A DNA stretch of 64,000 nucleotides from a bacterium. GTDB taxonomy: Bacteria; Hinthialibacterota; Hinthialibacteria; OLB16. Shown piece by piece: positions 33,181 to 42,833 of this stretch (position 1 is the stretch's first letter; each line of letters begins with the position of its first letter). Made by a program: the position numbers and the translations under genes. The stretch covers positions 1 through 64,000 of the forward strand of contig JAJVIK010000005.1 in the NCBI GenBank assembly GCA_022072055.1. Reading direction: 5' to 3'. The notes beneath the pieces were generated by a model. The model worked only from the letters and a program-made list of their open reading frames with translations, was not told where the DNA came from and ran no database searches.

Positions 33181-35353
33181 GGCGGTCCCCTTGATACAGG
33201 TTCTTCCGGAGGACCTGGCGGCCCCGTTCAGACGTCAGGTTTATCTGGGAATCCTCGCCACCTCGCTCGCCGGAGTGTTTCATCCGCTGGCCGGTCTCGC
33301 GGCGCTGCTTGTCTTCCTGATGGTCAGCCAAAGCCCGATTCAACGTCACTTTCGCGAGGCCTCGAACGGGGTGCTGATCCTGTTCGTGGCGTTGTTCCTG
33401 TTCAGTCCCTCATTCTTGGTGTTGGTCCTGTTCACAATCTATTTTCAGGCGGTTTATTACTGGGGTGCCAAGAAGCTCCAGCATTTTCTCTGGATCACCG
33501 CGGTGGGGTTTGTCCACCTCGCGGTCGTGGCCACAATCATGTCTTCCGTGCTCTTCCCGCTGGTCTTCATAGGGTATGTGGTAGTGCTGACCCAAGCGCT
33601 TCTGGCCGCCAACTTCCTGGGTGGGATCACCGACGAAACCGGAAACCTTGAGCGCCGGGAGTTGGGCCGCTGGGAGCGGCGAATCGGTCGTCGAATTCGT
33701 GGGATCGGTTATTGGATCGCGGGGATTTCGCTTGTGATCGCGATGGCCTTCTTCCCGGTTCTTCCGCGGATCCAGGCCCTCTCGTATCAGCCGACTCAAC
33801 TCAGCCAGGAGAGTGTCAGTGGTTTCGCTGATGAAGTGACCCTGGGCGAGATCGGCGCGATTCATTCCGACAACCGAGTGGCGCTTCGGATCATCTTCCC
33901 GAACAAGGAGATCGCAAGAAGGGTGTGGCGATGGAGAGGGGCCACGCTCGAAAACTGGCGGTTTGAGAGCCAGAAATGGACCTCGTATGACAAGCGGGAC
34001 CATCTTGAAATCTTGGGAGGGCGTGAGATCGCCTTCTACACCGGGGAGGGGGCTCCCTCCACCAACCAGGGTTTGGGGATGAGAGTCAATGTCTCCTCGA
34101 TGGGCGATCCGCGAGTGTTTCTGCCGGAGGTGGATGGACGCATGCCCTGGCAAGTGCAGTCCATTCGCGGGGAATTCACCGAGGTGATCTTCGACCCCAC
34201 CGGCTGGACCTGTCAGCCGCGCGGCGACCTACGATTCCGGGGATTCGAATACCAAGCGACCTTGATGGACGACACGGAGCGTGAGCGATTCATGCCGCCC
34301 CGCGATCAGCTCGATCCGGAGACCGAGGAGCAGTGCCTGAGTCTCGGTTCGATTCCGGAGGGCCTACTGGAGCAACTGAACCGTCGCGCCGAGGAGCTGG
34401 TCCCCGGATTCCTGTCCAGGACTCTGGAACCCGAGTATGTGGCCCAACGAATCAACGCGGGACTGCAAGCCTCGCAGCCCTACACCATGGATTTCAGCGC
34501 GCCGGAAAGCGCCAAGAACTTGGGGGACTTCATCACCGAGAAGAAGGCTGGGAATTGCGAATACTTCGCCACCGCGATGGCGCTCATGCTGCGCCTCCAC
34601 GGGATTCCGTGCCGTCTGGTCACCGGCTTCCAATCCGGGCGCGAGAACCTGGTGGCGAGCTACCAGATGGTCCGTCAGAGCGACGCCCATTCCTGGGTGG
34701 AGGCCTTTCATCCCGGGCGCGGATGGGTCACCTATGACCCCACCCCCTCGGCGAGGATTCCGCCGGGCTGGTTGCTTGAGAACCTCGCCATCGCGCTGGA
34801 CGCCTATGACTATCTGCAATTGCAGTGGAACCAGTACATTCTGGACTTCACGCAGAGCGATCAGAAGGACCTGTTCGCCTCCTTCGCGCGCTCCTCGCAT
34901 GTCCTGCTTGAGCCGATCTTCATCACCGGCGAAATCCTGATCGCCGCGCGACGAATGATCGCGGCGATCCTGTTTGTGGTTTTCCTGATCTGGCTGTGCC
35001 GCGAAGTGGCGCCTGATCTGAGTCCTTTCTTTCAGAGCTGGTCGCTCAATCTCCCGGCTTTTTCCTGGTTCGCCTGGAGACGTAAGAGCGACCATTTGGC
35101 CACCCGGTTCTTTCTGCGCCTGGAGAAGGAATGGTCCAAGCGCGGGGTTTCACGCTCCTCCAGTGAGACCCCGGGGGCCTACTTTAACCGAGTGAGCAAG
35201 AAGTTCCCCGGGGCGGCCCCTCGGATCGAGGAGTTCTCGGCGCTTTACCACACGGCGCGATTCGGTCCCTTTCTCATGGACTCCAACTGGCTGCGCTCGG
35301 TCCGCGCGGCGAGCGCCGACATTGTGGCTGAGCTACGAAGGGTCTCCAAATGA
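33173..35353 (+). CDS. TgpA-like membrane transglutaminase
   Basis: A 726-residue protein with five or six N-terminal membrane helices (~20-200), a long extracytoplasmic region, the transglutaminase core, one more membrane helix near 590-610, and a C-terminal DUF4129-like tail. The catalytic Cys is in KAGNCEYFATAMALMLRLHG, the His in DAHSWVEAF and the Asp in YDPTP, so the papain-like triad is complete. It overlaps the DUF58 gene upstream and the phosphatase gene downstream (ATGA). Family knowledge: cross-linking or proteolysis of envelope proteins is suspected; substrates are mostly unknown. Confidence 0.85.
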   Translation: MAEAVPLIQVLPEDLAAPFRRQVYLGILATSLAGVFHPLAGLAALLVFLMVSQSPIQRHFREASNGVLILFVALFLFSPSFLVLVLFTIYFQAVYYWGAKKLQHFLWITAVGFVHLAVVATIMSSVLFPLVFIGYVVVLTQALLAANFLGGITDETGNLERRELGRWERRIGRRIRGIGYWIAGISLVIAMAFFPVLPRIQALSYQPTQLSQESVSGFADEVTLGEIGAIHSDNRVALRIIFPNKEIARRVWRWRGATLENWRFESQKWTSYDKRDHLEILGGREIAFYTGEGAPSTNQGLGMRVNVSSMGDPRVFLPEVDGRMPWQVQSIRGEFTEVIFDPTGWTCQPRGDLRFRGFEYQATLMDDTERERFMPPRDQLDPETEEQCLSLGSIPEGLLEQLNRRAEELVPGFLSRTLEPEYVAQRINAGLQASQPYTMDFSAPESAKNLGDFITEKKAGNCEYFATAMALMLRLHGIPCRLVTGFQSGRENLVASYQMVRQSDAHSWVEAFHPGRGWVTYDPTPSARIPPGWLLENLAIALDAYDYLQLQWNQYILDFTQSDQKDLFASFARSSHVLLEPIFITGEILIAARRMIAAILFVVFLIWLCREVAPDLSPFFQSWSLNLPAFSWFAWRRKSDHLATRFFLRLEKEWSKRGVSRSSSETPGAYFNRVSKKFPGAAPRIEEFSALYHTARFGPFLMDSNWLRSVRAASADIVAELRRVSK

Positions 35354-36018
35354 AATTGGTCGTGTTTGACCTCGATGGCACGCTGGTCGATTCCTTCGCC
35401 GACATCGCGGCGGCGGTTAACCATGTGCTGGCCCTTTTGGGGCGACCCGCGCTGGCCACGGAGCGTGTGAGGCAGAGCGTGGGACGAGGCTTGGAGAACT
35501 TGCTGCGGGAAATCCTCCCGGAGGATCTGCAAGCGGAGCACCCCCGCGCGGTCGCGGAGATGAAGAGTTTTTATATGGACCATCCCGTGGACCGTTCGAC
35601 TCTATATCATGGGGTGAACGAGGTCCTGGACGCACTTGGCGAAAAGGGGGTCATTCGCGCGGTATTGAGCAACAAAGCGGATCCCGTCGTGGGCAGGATT
35701 TGCGATTTGCTGGGGCTTTCGGAGCGCCTGGAGCTTGCCCTGGGGCACCAGCCGGGAGTGGGCCTCAAACCCGATCCGGCCCCGCTCCTGGGTATCCTCG
35801 AACGGTTTGGCCTTCCTCCCTCGGAGTGCCTGGTGGTCGGGGATGGTCTCCCGGACTGGGAGCTCGCGGGAGCGGCGGGGTCTCCCTTTTGCGCGGTCAG
35901 CTATGGCATCGTTCCGCGCGAGCGATGGGAGAGTCTGGGGGTCAGCCGAATTGTGGACACGCTCCCGGACCTGCTCGACATCGGGATTTGGAATGGTCGG
36001 GGGCCTCGAGCTTCATAG
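35350..36018 (+). CDS. HAD phosphatase, phosphoglycolate-phosphatase-like
   Basis: A 222-residue protein with the full HAD order: motif I VVFDLDGTLVDS at the N-terminus, a helical cap, motif II VLSNKAD, Lys in GLKPDPAP and motif III VVGDGLPDWELAGAAG. Length and cap type fit the Gph/PGP group, which dephosphorylates 2-phosphoglycolate. Specificity is not provable from sequence. The start overlaps the transglutaminase stop. The zwf-pgl pair follows after about 55 bases, so it may share their transcript. Confidence 0.8.
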   Translation: MKLVVFDLDGTLVDSFADIAAAVNHVLALLGRPALATERVRQSVGRGLENLLREILPEDLQAEHPRAVAEMKSFYMDHPVDRSTLYHGVNEVLDALGEKGVIRAVLSNKADPVVGRICDLLGLSERLELALGHQPGVGLKPDPAPLLGILERFGLPPSECLVVGDGLPDWELAGAAGSPFCAVSYGIVPRERWESLGVSRIVDTLPDLLDIGIWNGRGPRAS

Positions 36019-36073
36019 TTCGGCTTGGAAAGTGTTTCGGTCAATCACCATTCAGGGGGAGGGAGAGTTCTCC

Positions 36074-37570
36074 ATGCACGCCGAAGGCGCATCACACAAG
36101 CCCAAGTGTCCGGAAGGTCCAGTTTCGATCCTCATACTGGGCGCATCCGGCGATCTGGCCAAGCGCAAGATCATTCCTGCCCTCTTCGCGCTGTACTGCC
36201 AGAACCTCCTGCCCGAGAAGTTCCAGGTGGTCGGCTTTGCGCGGAGCCGGATGAGCGACGAGGAGTTCCGCGGGATGGCAACCGAGAACTTGACCTGCCG
36301 TTACGCGCCCGGTAATTCCTGCGGGGAGCTCATGGAGCAATTCCTCGCCCGCTGTTTTTACTTCCAGGGGCAGTATAACTCGCCAGAGTCCTTCCGGCTG
36401 CTTCGGGAGCGACTTCTCCCCCTGGAGGGCAACGAGCCCACAAACCGGGTGTTCTACATGGCGATTCCCCCCTCGGTTTTCCTGGATGTCGCGCGCTCGC
36501 TCAAGCAGGCGGGCTTGGTGACTGATGGGGGCGCGAGCCCCTGGTCTCGCGCGGTGATTGAAAAGCCCTTCGGGTCGGATCGGAGCTCCTCCGACGAGAT
36601 GGTTCGGAACATGGCCGAGGTCTTCGAGGAGAATCAGACCTACCGGATCGACCATTATCTGGGCAAGGAGGTGATTCAGAACCTCCTCGTGCTGCGCTTC
36701 GCCAATCTGATCTTTGACCCGATCTGGAACCGCGCCCACATCGAGAATGTGCAGATTTCCTGGAAGGAGGATCTTTCGGTCGAGGGGCGCGCGGGTTACT
36801 TCGATGGCTACGGGATCATCCGGGATGTGATTCAGAATCACCTCCTTCAGATCCTGGCTCTCATCGCGATGGAGGAGCCGGTCAGCCTCCATGCCAAGGA
36901 TATCCGGGATGAAAAGGTGAAACTGCTGCGTTCCATCCCGCAGGTGGAATTACGCCATGTGGTGGTGGGGCAATACGCCGAGGGGGTCTGGAAGGGGGTT
37001 CGGAAGGCGGGCTACCTCGAGGAAGAGGGGGTCCCCAAGGGATCGGTCACGCCGACCTACGCCGCGGCGGTCCTGCATGTCGCCAACCGGCGCTGGGAGG
37101 GGGTCCCGTTCCTGATCCGCGCGGGCAAGGGTCTCAATGATCGCATGACTGAGATCCGGATTGTGTTCCGGGAGACCCCGGGGAAGCTATATGACGATGC
37201 CTTGCACGAGCCGGTCCGCAACGAGCTGGTTATCCGAGTCCAGCCGGATGAGGCGATTGTCTTTCGGATCATGAACAAGACTCCGGGGCTTGAGATGAAG
37301 CTGGGGATCAGCGAGCTCAACCTGCGCTATCAGGCCGCCTACCGTGTCGAGATTCCCGATGCGTACGAATGCCTCTTGCTCGATGTGCTGGAGGGAGATG
37401 AGAGTTTATTCATTCGCTCGGATGAGCTTGCGGCGGCTTGGGACATTTTCACGCCGGTATTGCACCGTCTGGAGGAGGAAAGGGTCCAGCCGGAGCCGTA
37501 CGCCTTCGGCGCCGAAGGCCCCTTGGCCGCCGCGGGACTTGCGGGTCGTTTCGGAACGGGCTGGCGCTGA
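36074..37570 (+). CDS. zwf: Glucose-6-phosphate 1-dehydrogenase
   Basis: A 498-residue enzyme that oxidises glucose 6-phosphate to 6-phosphogluconolactone with NADP+, the entry to the oxidative pentose phosphate pathway. ATG 36074 lies behind GGGGGAGGGAGAG; the frame is open further upstream, but that stretch overlaps the phosphatase gene in another frame. Evidence: coenzyme fingerprint GASGDLAKRKIIPAL near residue 23, substrate/catalytic motif RIDHYLGKE with the catalytic His, and full typical length. The next gene encodes the next enzyme of the pathway, 14 bases downstream. Confidence 0.95.
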   Translation: MHAEGASHKPKCPEGPVSILILGASGDLAKRKIIPALFALYCQNLLPEKFQVVGFARSRMSDEEFRGMATENLTCRYAPGNSCGELMEQFLARCFYFQGQYNSPESFRLLRERLLPLEGNEPTNRVFYMAIPPSVFLDVARSLKQAGLVTDGGASPWSRAVIEKPFGSDRSSSDEMVRNMAEVFEENQTYRIDHYLGKEVIQNLLVLRFANLIFDPIWNRAHIENVQISWKEDLSVEGRAGYFDGYGIIRDVIQNHLLQILALIAMEEPVSLHAKDIRDEKVKLLRSIPQVELRHVVVGQYAEGVWKGVRKAGYLEEEGVPKGSVTPTYAAAVLHVANRRWEGVPFLIRAGKGLNDRMTEIRIVFRETPGKLYDDALHEPVRNELVIRVQPDEAIVFRIMNKTPGLEMKLGISELNLRYQAAYRVEIPDAYECLLLDVLEGDESLFIRSDELAAAWDIFTPVLHRLEEERVQPEPYAFGAEGPLAAAGLAGRFGTGWR

Positions 37571-37584
37571 AGCAGGGAGAACCG

Positions 37585-38253
37585 ATGGAAGTCCTCCGTT
37601 TTGAGAACCAGGGTCGCCTGACCGAATCACTGGCCCGTCTCCTCCGCGAGACCATGGAAGCGGGTTGCGATGCTCCTTTCGCTATTATGCTCTCGGGCGG
37701 CTCCACACCCCTTCCGGCCTATGCGCTCTTGGGCGCGGAGCCGCCGAAAATCGCCCCTGGACTTCACCTATTCTTCAGCGACGAGCGCCATGTCCCGACA
37801 AGTTCCGATCAAAGCAACCTTGGCGCGATCCGCCCGATGATTCGAGGCTTGGCGCTTCCCGAGGAAAGGGTGCTTCGAGTCTGGACCGAACTTCCCTTGG
37901 AGGCGGCGACCCTGGACTACGACGCGCGCCTGGCCGGGTTTCTCAACCGAGGCGGCTCCATCCCGCTGGGGTTGCTGGGGCTGGGGACGGATGGCCACAC
38001 GGCCTCGCTCTTCACCCTGGATGACATCGAACGCGCCAGACGCGGACTGGCGGTCGCCGTGCCTCGCCCCCAACCTCCCGATCGTGTGTCCGTGACCCCG
38101 AACCTGCTTGAGAAGATCGAGCGGGTGGTCTTTGCCCTTTGTGGCGAAGGCAAGATGGAAATTCTCGAAACACTGCTCAAGTCCCCACGCTCGATTCCCG
38201 CTGGTCGCGCGGTGGAAAACTGCGCCCGAGTCGAGGTCTGGGTTTCCCCCTGA
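37585..38253 (+). CDS. pgl: 6-phosphogluconolactonase
   Basis: A 222-residue DevB-type lactonase that hydrolyses 6-phosphoglucono-lactone to 6-phosphogluconate. ATG 37585 follows CAGGGAGA at good spacing. Family motifs in order: MLSGGSTP (phosphate loop), FSDERHVP, SNLG, and GLGTDGHTASLF with the catalytic His. It is directly downstream of zwf, so the two steps are co-expressed. The third step (6-phosphogluconate dehydrogenase) is not in the window. Confidence 0.93.
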   Translation: MEVLRFENQGRLTESLARLLRETMEAGCDAPFAIMLSGGSTPLPAYALLGAEPPKIAPGLHLFFSDERHVPTSSDQSNLGAIRPMIRGLALPEERVLRVWTELPLEAATLDYDARLAGFLNRGGSIPLGLLGLGTDGHTASLFTLDDIERARRGLAVAVPRPQPPDRVSVTPNLLEKIERVVFALCGEGKMEILETLLKSPRSIPAGRAVENCARVEVWVSP

Positions 38254-38284
38254 AGGACCCGCCGCGCCGATCCACAAGGGTTCC

Positions 38285-38313
38285 TTGACAGGCGCGGAGG
38301 CCCTTAATACAGT
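38285..38313 (+). promoter_or_regulatory. Promoter upstream of pheT
   Basis: TTGACA (38285-38290), 17-base spacer, TACAGT (38308-38313). Perfect -35, 4/6 -10 and ideal spacing, about 145 bases before the pheT start. It explains how pheT is transcribed apart from zwf-pgl. Confidence 0.6.
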
Positions 38314-38457
38314 ATCGAATCCAAGAAAACGGAAGTTGTTGGACAAGACCTGGGATTTCCAAGGTTAAGTCCAGTAATGTGAGCCGCTTAGGCTCGAATG
38401 ACTCCGCGAGGGTTCGGTTCACCCAAACCCCCGCCGAAAATGGGCCGCAGAGCAGGG

Positions 38458-40875
38458 ATGCTTGTCAATTTCCAGCACCTCCGGAAGTATGTCGATTGGC
38501 AGGGCTCTGTCGAAGAGCTCTGTGATTTATTGACCCAGCTTGGAATCGAGGTGGAAGGGGTCCAGGCCCCTGCCCCCGAGTGCGTGGGCTTGGTGGTCGG
38601 AGAGGTCCTCGCGAGGGACCCCCATCCGAACGCGGACCGCTTGACCCTTTGCCAAGTGGAGGTTGGCGAGGAGGCGCCCCGACAGATTGTGTGCGGCGCG
38701 ACCAACCATTCGGTCGGGTCCAAGGTGGTGGTGGCCCTTCCGGGGCAGGAACTCGCGGGGGGCATGCGGATCGAGAAGCGCGCGGTTCGCGGAATCGCGA
38801 GCGAGGGGATGATGTGCTCGGCCCGAGAAATCGGACTTGGGGAGGAGCACGAGGGGATTCTACTCCTCCCGGAAGACTCCGTGGTCGGCGCTCCGGCCTT
38901 CCCGCTTTTGTGCGTGGTGGAATTGAGCATCACCCCCAATCGCCCGGACTTGCTCGGTTGGATCGGCCTTGCGAGGGAGATCGCCGCGGCCACCGGGGCG
39001 GAGATTCGGGCCCCATTGTCGCATTTCAACTCTTCAGCCGAGGACCGTGTCCCCATCCGGCTGGAGGACCGCAAGGGCTGCCCGCGCTATCTGGGCCGAG
39101 TGGTTCGGGATGTTCAGGTCGCTCCCTCGCCTCAGTGGCTGCGCAAGGCGGTCGCCGATCTGGGGCTTTCCTCGGTGAACAACGTGGTGGATGTGACCAA
39201 TTTTGTGCTCATGGAGTGGGGGCAACCGCTGCACGCCTTCGACTTGGATCGGTTGAGGGGACCGGAGATTTGTGTCCGCGAGGCCGCCCCTGGTGAAAGC
39301 TTCGTCGCAATCAATCATGAGACCTATACGCTAGAGGCGGATCACCTGGTGATCGCGGACAAGGGTGGCGCGGTCGCGCTGGCGGGGATCATGGGCGGCG
39401 AGGGGACCGAAATCACGAACCACACCCGGAACCTGTTCATCGAGTGCGCCTATTTTGACCCGCCTCGCATCCGGCGCGGTTCCAAGTCGCTTGGGCTGTC
39501 GAGCGATTCCAGCTTCCGATTTGAGCGTGGGGTCGATCCCGAGGCGCTTGAGCCGGTCATCAACCGCTGCGTGGCCCTGATTCTCGAGGTTGCCGGAGGA
39601 AGAGCGACCAGCGGCATCCTGGAGGCCTGCGCCCCGGAACACCTCCCCAAGCCCAGAAAGGTCGCCGTGCGCGGCGCGCGCTCCACGGAAGTCATCGGCG
39701 CGCACCTCTCCGAGTCGACCCAGGCGGACATCCTGCGACGTCTTGGGTGCGAGGTCGAGGAGGCCGAGAGCGGAACGATCGAGGCGACAGTCCCATCGTA
39801 TCGCTCCGATCTCACCAAGGAAATCGATCTGATCGAGGAAATCGCTCGGCACTGGGGTTACACGAATATCCCCTATACCCCGCCCGAAATGTCCACGAGA
39901 GTCACCGAGGTCCACCCGGTTTTCGTCCTCAATAAGCGAATCCGGGAGTTTCTGGCCCCGCGTGGATGGGCTGAAACCAAGTCCTACAGCTTCGCCCATT
40001 CGGATTGCTCGGACCGATTGCTCTTGTGCGCGAGTAGCCCCTTTCGTCAGGGCATTAGAGTCCAAAACCCGATCAGCGCCGAGACCGAGACCTTACGAAC
40101 CACGCTTCTCGGAAGCCTCCTGGACACCCTGGAGGTGAACACGCGGCGCGGCGAGCGTTCGTTGCGGGTCTTTGAGTTCGGCAAGGTCTATCCTCGTGGC
40201 GTGGAGGGCCTGCTGGGCGCTGAACGGCATGCGCTGGGGTTGGCCTGGTTGGGGCAGGCGCCGATTCATTGGGAGTCACGGGGTAAGGTTTTTGATTTCT
40301 TCGACGCCAAAGGGACCTGCGAGGCGCTCTTCCAGGCTTTGGGCGTGCTGGAATTCCAGATCGAGCCGTTCGAGGTCGAGTTCCTTCATCCGGGGCAATC
40401 GGGGAGATGGTTGGCGGGTGACCGAGTGCTGGGCGTGGTCGGCAGGGTCCATCCCCGCGTGGCAAAGAATTATGATCTTCCCAGCGACCCGATTCTTGTC
40501 GAGATGGACCTGAGCGCGTTACATGGCGCCATCTCCCCGGCCGACCGCCAAGTCCGGGTCCCGTCGCCGTTCCCACCGATCCGCCGCGACATCGCGCTGG
40601 AGGTTCCCCTTTCGACATCGGCACGGGAGGTTCTTGCGCACATCGAGGGAAGCGATGCCCCGTTCCTGGAGGCGGTGGAGCTGTTCGACCGGTATCTCGG
40701 AGAACAGGTGGGGCCGGATCACCAGAGTCTCGCCTTCCGTCTCACCTACCGTTCGGAGGACCGCACGCTCACCGAGGAGGAGGTCGGCGCGACGCACGCC
40801 GATTTGTTGGCCAAGCTTCGGGAAAAGGTTGGAGCGCGCCAGCGAGGCCAGGAGTCGGAAGGGGGCAAACCGTGA
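38458..40875 (+). CDS. pheT: Phenylalanine--tRNA ligase beta subunit
   Basis: 805 residues, normal for PheT. ATG 38458 is chosen because MLVNFQHLRKYVDW matches the usual N-terminus. Order: N-terminal part, tRNA-binding OB fold (VGEVLARDPHPNADRLTLCQV, ~45-155), B3/B4 editing region (ITPNRPDLLGWIGLAREIAA; LFIECAYFDPPRIRR), B5 domain, catalytic-like core (ETKSYSFAHSDCSDRL) and C-terminal ferredoxin-fold anticodon-binding domain (PFPPIRRDIALEVPL). With PheS it forms the alpha2beta2 synthetase. pheS is not adjacent here, in contrast to the frequent pheST operon. The next gene overlaps by GTGA. Confidence 0.95.
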   Translation: MLVNFQHLRKYVDWQGSVEELCDLLTQLGIEVEGVQAPAPECVGLVVGEVLARDPHPNADRLTLCQVEVGEEAPRQIVCGATNHSVGSKVVVALPGQELAGGMRIEKRAVRGIASEGMMCSAREIGLGEEHEGILLLPEDSVVGAPAFPLLCVVELSITPNRPDLLGWIGLAREIAAATGAEIRAPLSHFNSSAEDRVPIRLEDRKGCPRYLGRVVRDVQVAPSPQWLRKAVADLGLSSVNNVVDVTNFVLMEWGQPLHAFDLDRLRGPEICVREAAPGESFVAINHETYTLEADHLVIADKGGAVALAGIMGGEGTEITNHTRNLFIECAYFDPPRIRRGSKSLGLSSDSSFRFERGVDPEALEPVINRCVALILEVAGGRATSGILEACAPEHLPKPRKVAVRGARSTEVIGAHLSESTQADILRRLGCEVEEAESGTIEATVPSYRSDLTKEIDLIEEIARHWGYTNIPYTPPEMSTRVTEVHPVFVLNKRIREFLAPRGWAETKSYSFAHSDCSDRLLLCASSPFRQGIRVQNPISAETETLRTTLLGSLLDTLEVNTRRGERSLRVFEFGKVYPRGVEGLLGAERHALGLAWLGQAPIHWESRGKVFDFFDAKGTCEALFQALGVLEFQIEPFEVEFLHPGQSGRWLAGDRVLGVVGRVHPRVAKNYDLPSDPILVEMDLSALHGAISPADRQVRVPSPFPPIRRDIALEVPLSTSAREVLAHIEGSDAPFLEAVELFDRYLGEQVGPDHQSLAFRLTYRSEDRTLTEEEVGATHADLLAKLREKVGARQRGQESEGGKP

Positions 40876-41204
40876 CCGCGCCGGAGAATCTGCATCGCAA
40901 ACTGGAGCGTCTGGAGACTCTGATTGACGCCCTCATCGAGGAGCGCCGCGGGCTGCGGGAGGATCTCCGCAAGATCGAGGCGCGCTTGAAGAAGATGGGC
41001 GAGGAGAGCAGCGCCGCGCGTCCGGGCGAGGATTTCATGAAGACCCTCGATGACCTCCGCCGCAAGGTGGCCGAGTCCGAGGCCCTCAATCAGAAGATGC
41101 AGCGGGACCGAAATCATGTCAAGGAAAGATTGACCGCCGTGCTCGGACGCCTGGACATGATCGAGGCCAAGCTCTTGGAACAGAGGTCCCTTGCGGCACA
41201 ATAA
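40872..41204 (+). CDS. Small coiled-coil protein between pheT and zapA
   Basis: A 110-residue, highly charged, all-helical protein (HRKLERLETLIDALIEERRGL, MKTLDDLRRKVAESEALNQKM, RLDMIEAKLLEQ), starting at a GTG that overlaps the pheT stop. The size, heptads and position just before zapA recall small coiled-coil division proteins such as ZapB, but no specific signature is present. Cytoplasmic; function unknown. Confidence 0.6.
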   Translation: MTAPENLHRKLERLETLIDALIEERRGLREDLRKIEARLKKMGEESSAARPGEDFMKTLDDLRRKVAESEALNQKMQRDRNHVKERLTAVLGRLDMIEAKLLEQRSLAAQ

Positions 41205-41247
41205 TATTGGGGGCGTCCGGAGCGCCCGACCCTTGGGAGACACTTGA

Positions 41248-41538
41248 ATGCCTGAACAGCAACATGTCACGGTCACCATCATGGGGCGGAACTATACGCT
41301 CCGGGCGGAGGAGGATCCGCAGTATGTGCGCATGATCGCGGCGTATGTGGACGACAAGCTTCAGGAGATCGCCAAGGTCTCCCCGCGCATGTCGACCACG
41401 CGGCTTGCGATTCTCGCCGCCATCAACATTGCCGATGAGCTTCACAAGCTCGAACGTGGCCTCCAGGCCGGAGGAAACCGCGAGGCGGAGTCCACCGTGG
41501 ACCGGATACTGAACAAGGTGGAGGCCGCCAAGGGATGA
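41248..41538 (+). CDS. zapA: Cell division protein ZapA
   Basis: A 96-residue protein with the ZapA pattern: VTVTIMGRNYTLRAEEDPQYV, RMIAAYVDDKLQEIAK, then a helix containing RLAILAAINIADEL and a C-terminal coiled coil. ZapA binds and cross-links FtsZ filaments at the Z-ring. The stop overlaps the next start (ATGA), so the racemase-like gene may be translationally coupled. pheT-zapA linkage is common in bacteria. Confidence 0.88.
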   Translation: MPEQQHVTVTIMGRNYTLRAEEDPQYVRMIAAYVDDKLQEIAKVSPRMSTTRLAILAAINIADELHKLERGLQAGGNREAESTVDRILNKVEAAKG

Positions 41539-42833
41539 CCGTGGAGCGAGTGGAGATCGCTTACGGCAAGGGCTTTGTCCCGGTCGATATCCCTTCCGAG
41601 AATCTGCTCAAGGTTCTGCGCGTGAAACCGTGGGCGGCTCTGGCCCGCCCGCGAGTCGAGATTGAAAGAGCGCTCGCGTTCCCCATCGGATCCCCTTCCC
41701 TGTCGTCACTTGCGTCCGGACGTCGCAACGCGGTGATTGTCATCTCGGACATCACCCGTCCGGTTCCAAACTCCACGCTTCTCCCACCCATCCTGGAAAC
41801 CCTCGAAACCTCCGGCATCCCGCGAGAAAGGATCCTTATCCTGATCGGCACCGGGATGCATCGCTCCAATCTAGGGCCGGAATTGGTTGAGCTGGTGGGA
41901 CCGGCCATCGCCGGTAAGTATCGGGTGGAAAACCACGAGGGCCTTAATCTGGAATCGCATGTCGACCTCGGGGTCTCCGAGGAGGGGGTCCCCCTTCTGG
42001 TGGATCGTCGCTATATGGAGGCCGATCTCAAGATAGTCACGGGCCTGATCGAGCCGCACCTCATGGCCGGTTACTCCGGCGGGCGCAAGGGGGTCCTACC
42101 AGGAGTCTGTTCGCTGGAAACCATGAAGGTCATGCACGGCTACCGGATGATCCAGCATGAGAGGACCACGGTCGGGCGTTTGGATGACAACCCATTCCAT
42201 CTCGCGGCCCTTAAGCTCGCGCGGCGGGTCGGAGTCGATTTCCTGGTCAATGTAACCGTGAACGAGCAGCGCGAGATCACGGGCGTCTTCGCCGGAGACC
42301 TCGATCGGGCTCACCGGGCGGGAGTCGCGGCGCTGGAGGAGTATGTGGTGGACAGACTGGATAAACCGGCGGACATCGTGGTGACCTCGGGAGGCGGATA
42401 TCCCCTGGACCAGACCTTCTACCAATGCCTCAAGGGAGTCATCGCCACCAAAGAGATTCTGAAGCCGGGGGGAACCATCGTCTTCGCGGCCCATCTGGGG
42501 GAGGGGTTGGGCAGCGCCTCTTTCCAGGACCTGATGGGCCGTCTCACGACCCCCGAAGCGTTCCTGGAGGAAATCGCGGGCCCTGATTACCTTCAGGTAG
42601 ATCAGTGGATGGTCCAGGACCACTGCAACATGCTTCTGCTCGCGGGTGAAATCCTGATCTATACCGAGAATCTGTCGGCGAATTGGCTCCGTTCGGTCCT
42701 AGTTCACCCCATTCCATCCTTGAACGCCGGGTTGAAGCGCGCGTTTGAGGCTCATGGACCCCGCGCGCGCGTGGCCGTCCTGCCGCATGGCCCCTATGTG
42801 ATCGCCAAGTTGTCCGATGCCGTTCCCGCATAG
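41535..42833 (+). CDS. LarA-family nickel-pincer racemase
   Basis: A 432-residue protein of the LarA (DUF2088) family, which uses a nickel-pincer nucleotide for hydride-transfer racemisation of 2-hydroxy acids. Motifs seen: SDITRPVPN, IGTGMHR, VENHEGL (catalytic-type His), IEPHLMAGYSGGRKGVLPG (second His and the cofactor-linking Lys), and MHGYRM (third His). All key residues are present. The cofactor genes larB, larC and larE are not in the window. Substrate could be lactate or another hydroxy acid. It is coupled to zapA upstream and overlaps the next gene by 17 bases. Confidence 0.85.
   Translation: MTVERVEIAYGKGFVPVDIPSENLLKVLRVKPWAALARPRVEIERALAFPIGSPSLSSLASGRRNAVIVISDITRPVPNSTLLPPILETLETSGIPRERILILIGTGMHRSNLGPELVELVGPAIAGKYRVENHEGLNLESHVDLGVSEEGVPLLVDRRYMEADLKIVTGLIEPHLMAGYSGGRKGVLPGVCSLETMKVMHGYRMIQHERTTVGRLDDNPFHLAALKLARRVGVDFLVNVTVNEQREITGVFAGDLDRAHRAGVAALEEYVVDRLDKPADIVVTSGGGYPLDQTFYQCLKGVIATKEILKPGGTIVFAAHLGEGLGSASFQDLMGRLTTPEAFLEEIAGPDYLQVDQWMVQDHCNMLLLAGEILIYTENLSANWLRSVLVHPIPSLNAGLKRAFEAHGPRARVAVLPHGPYVIAKLSDAVPA

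Noticed and set aside
41205-41247. 6S RNA downstream of or near zapA
   Set aside because: Only 43 bases lie before zapA and the next gene overlaps its end, so there is no room for a 6S RNA.
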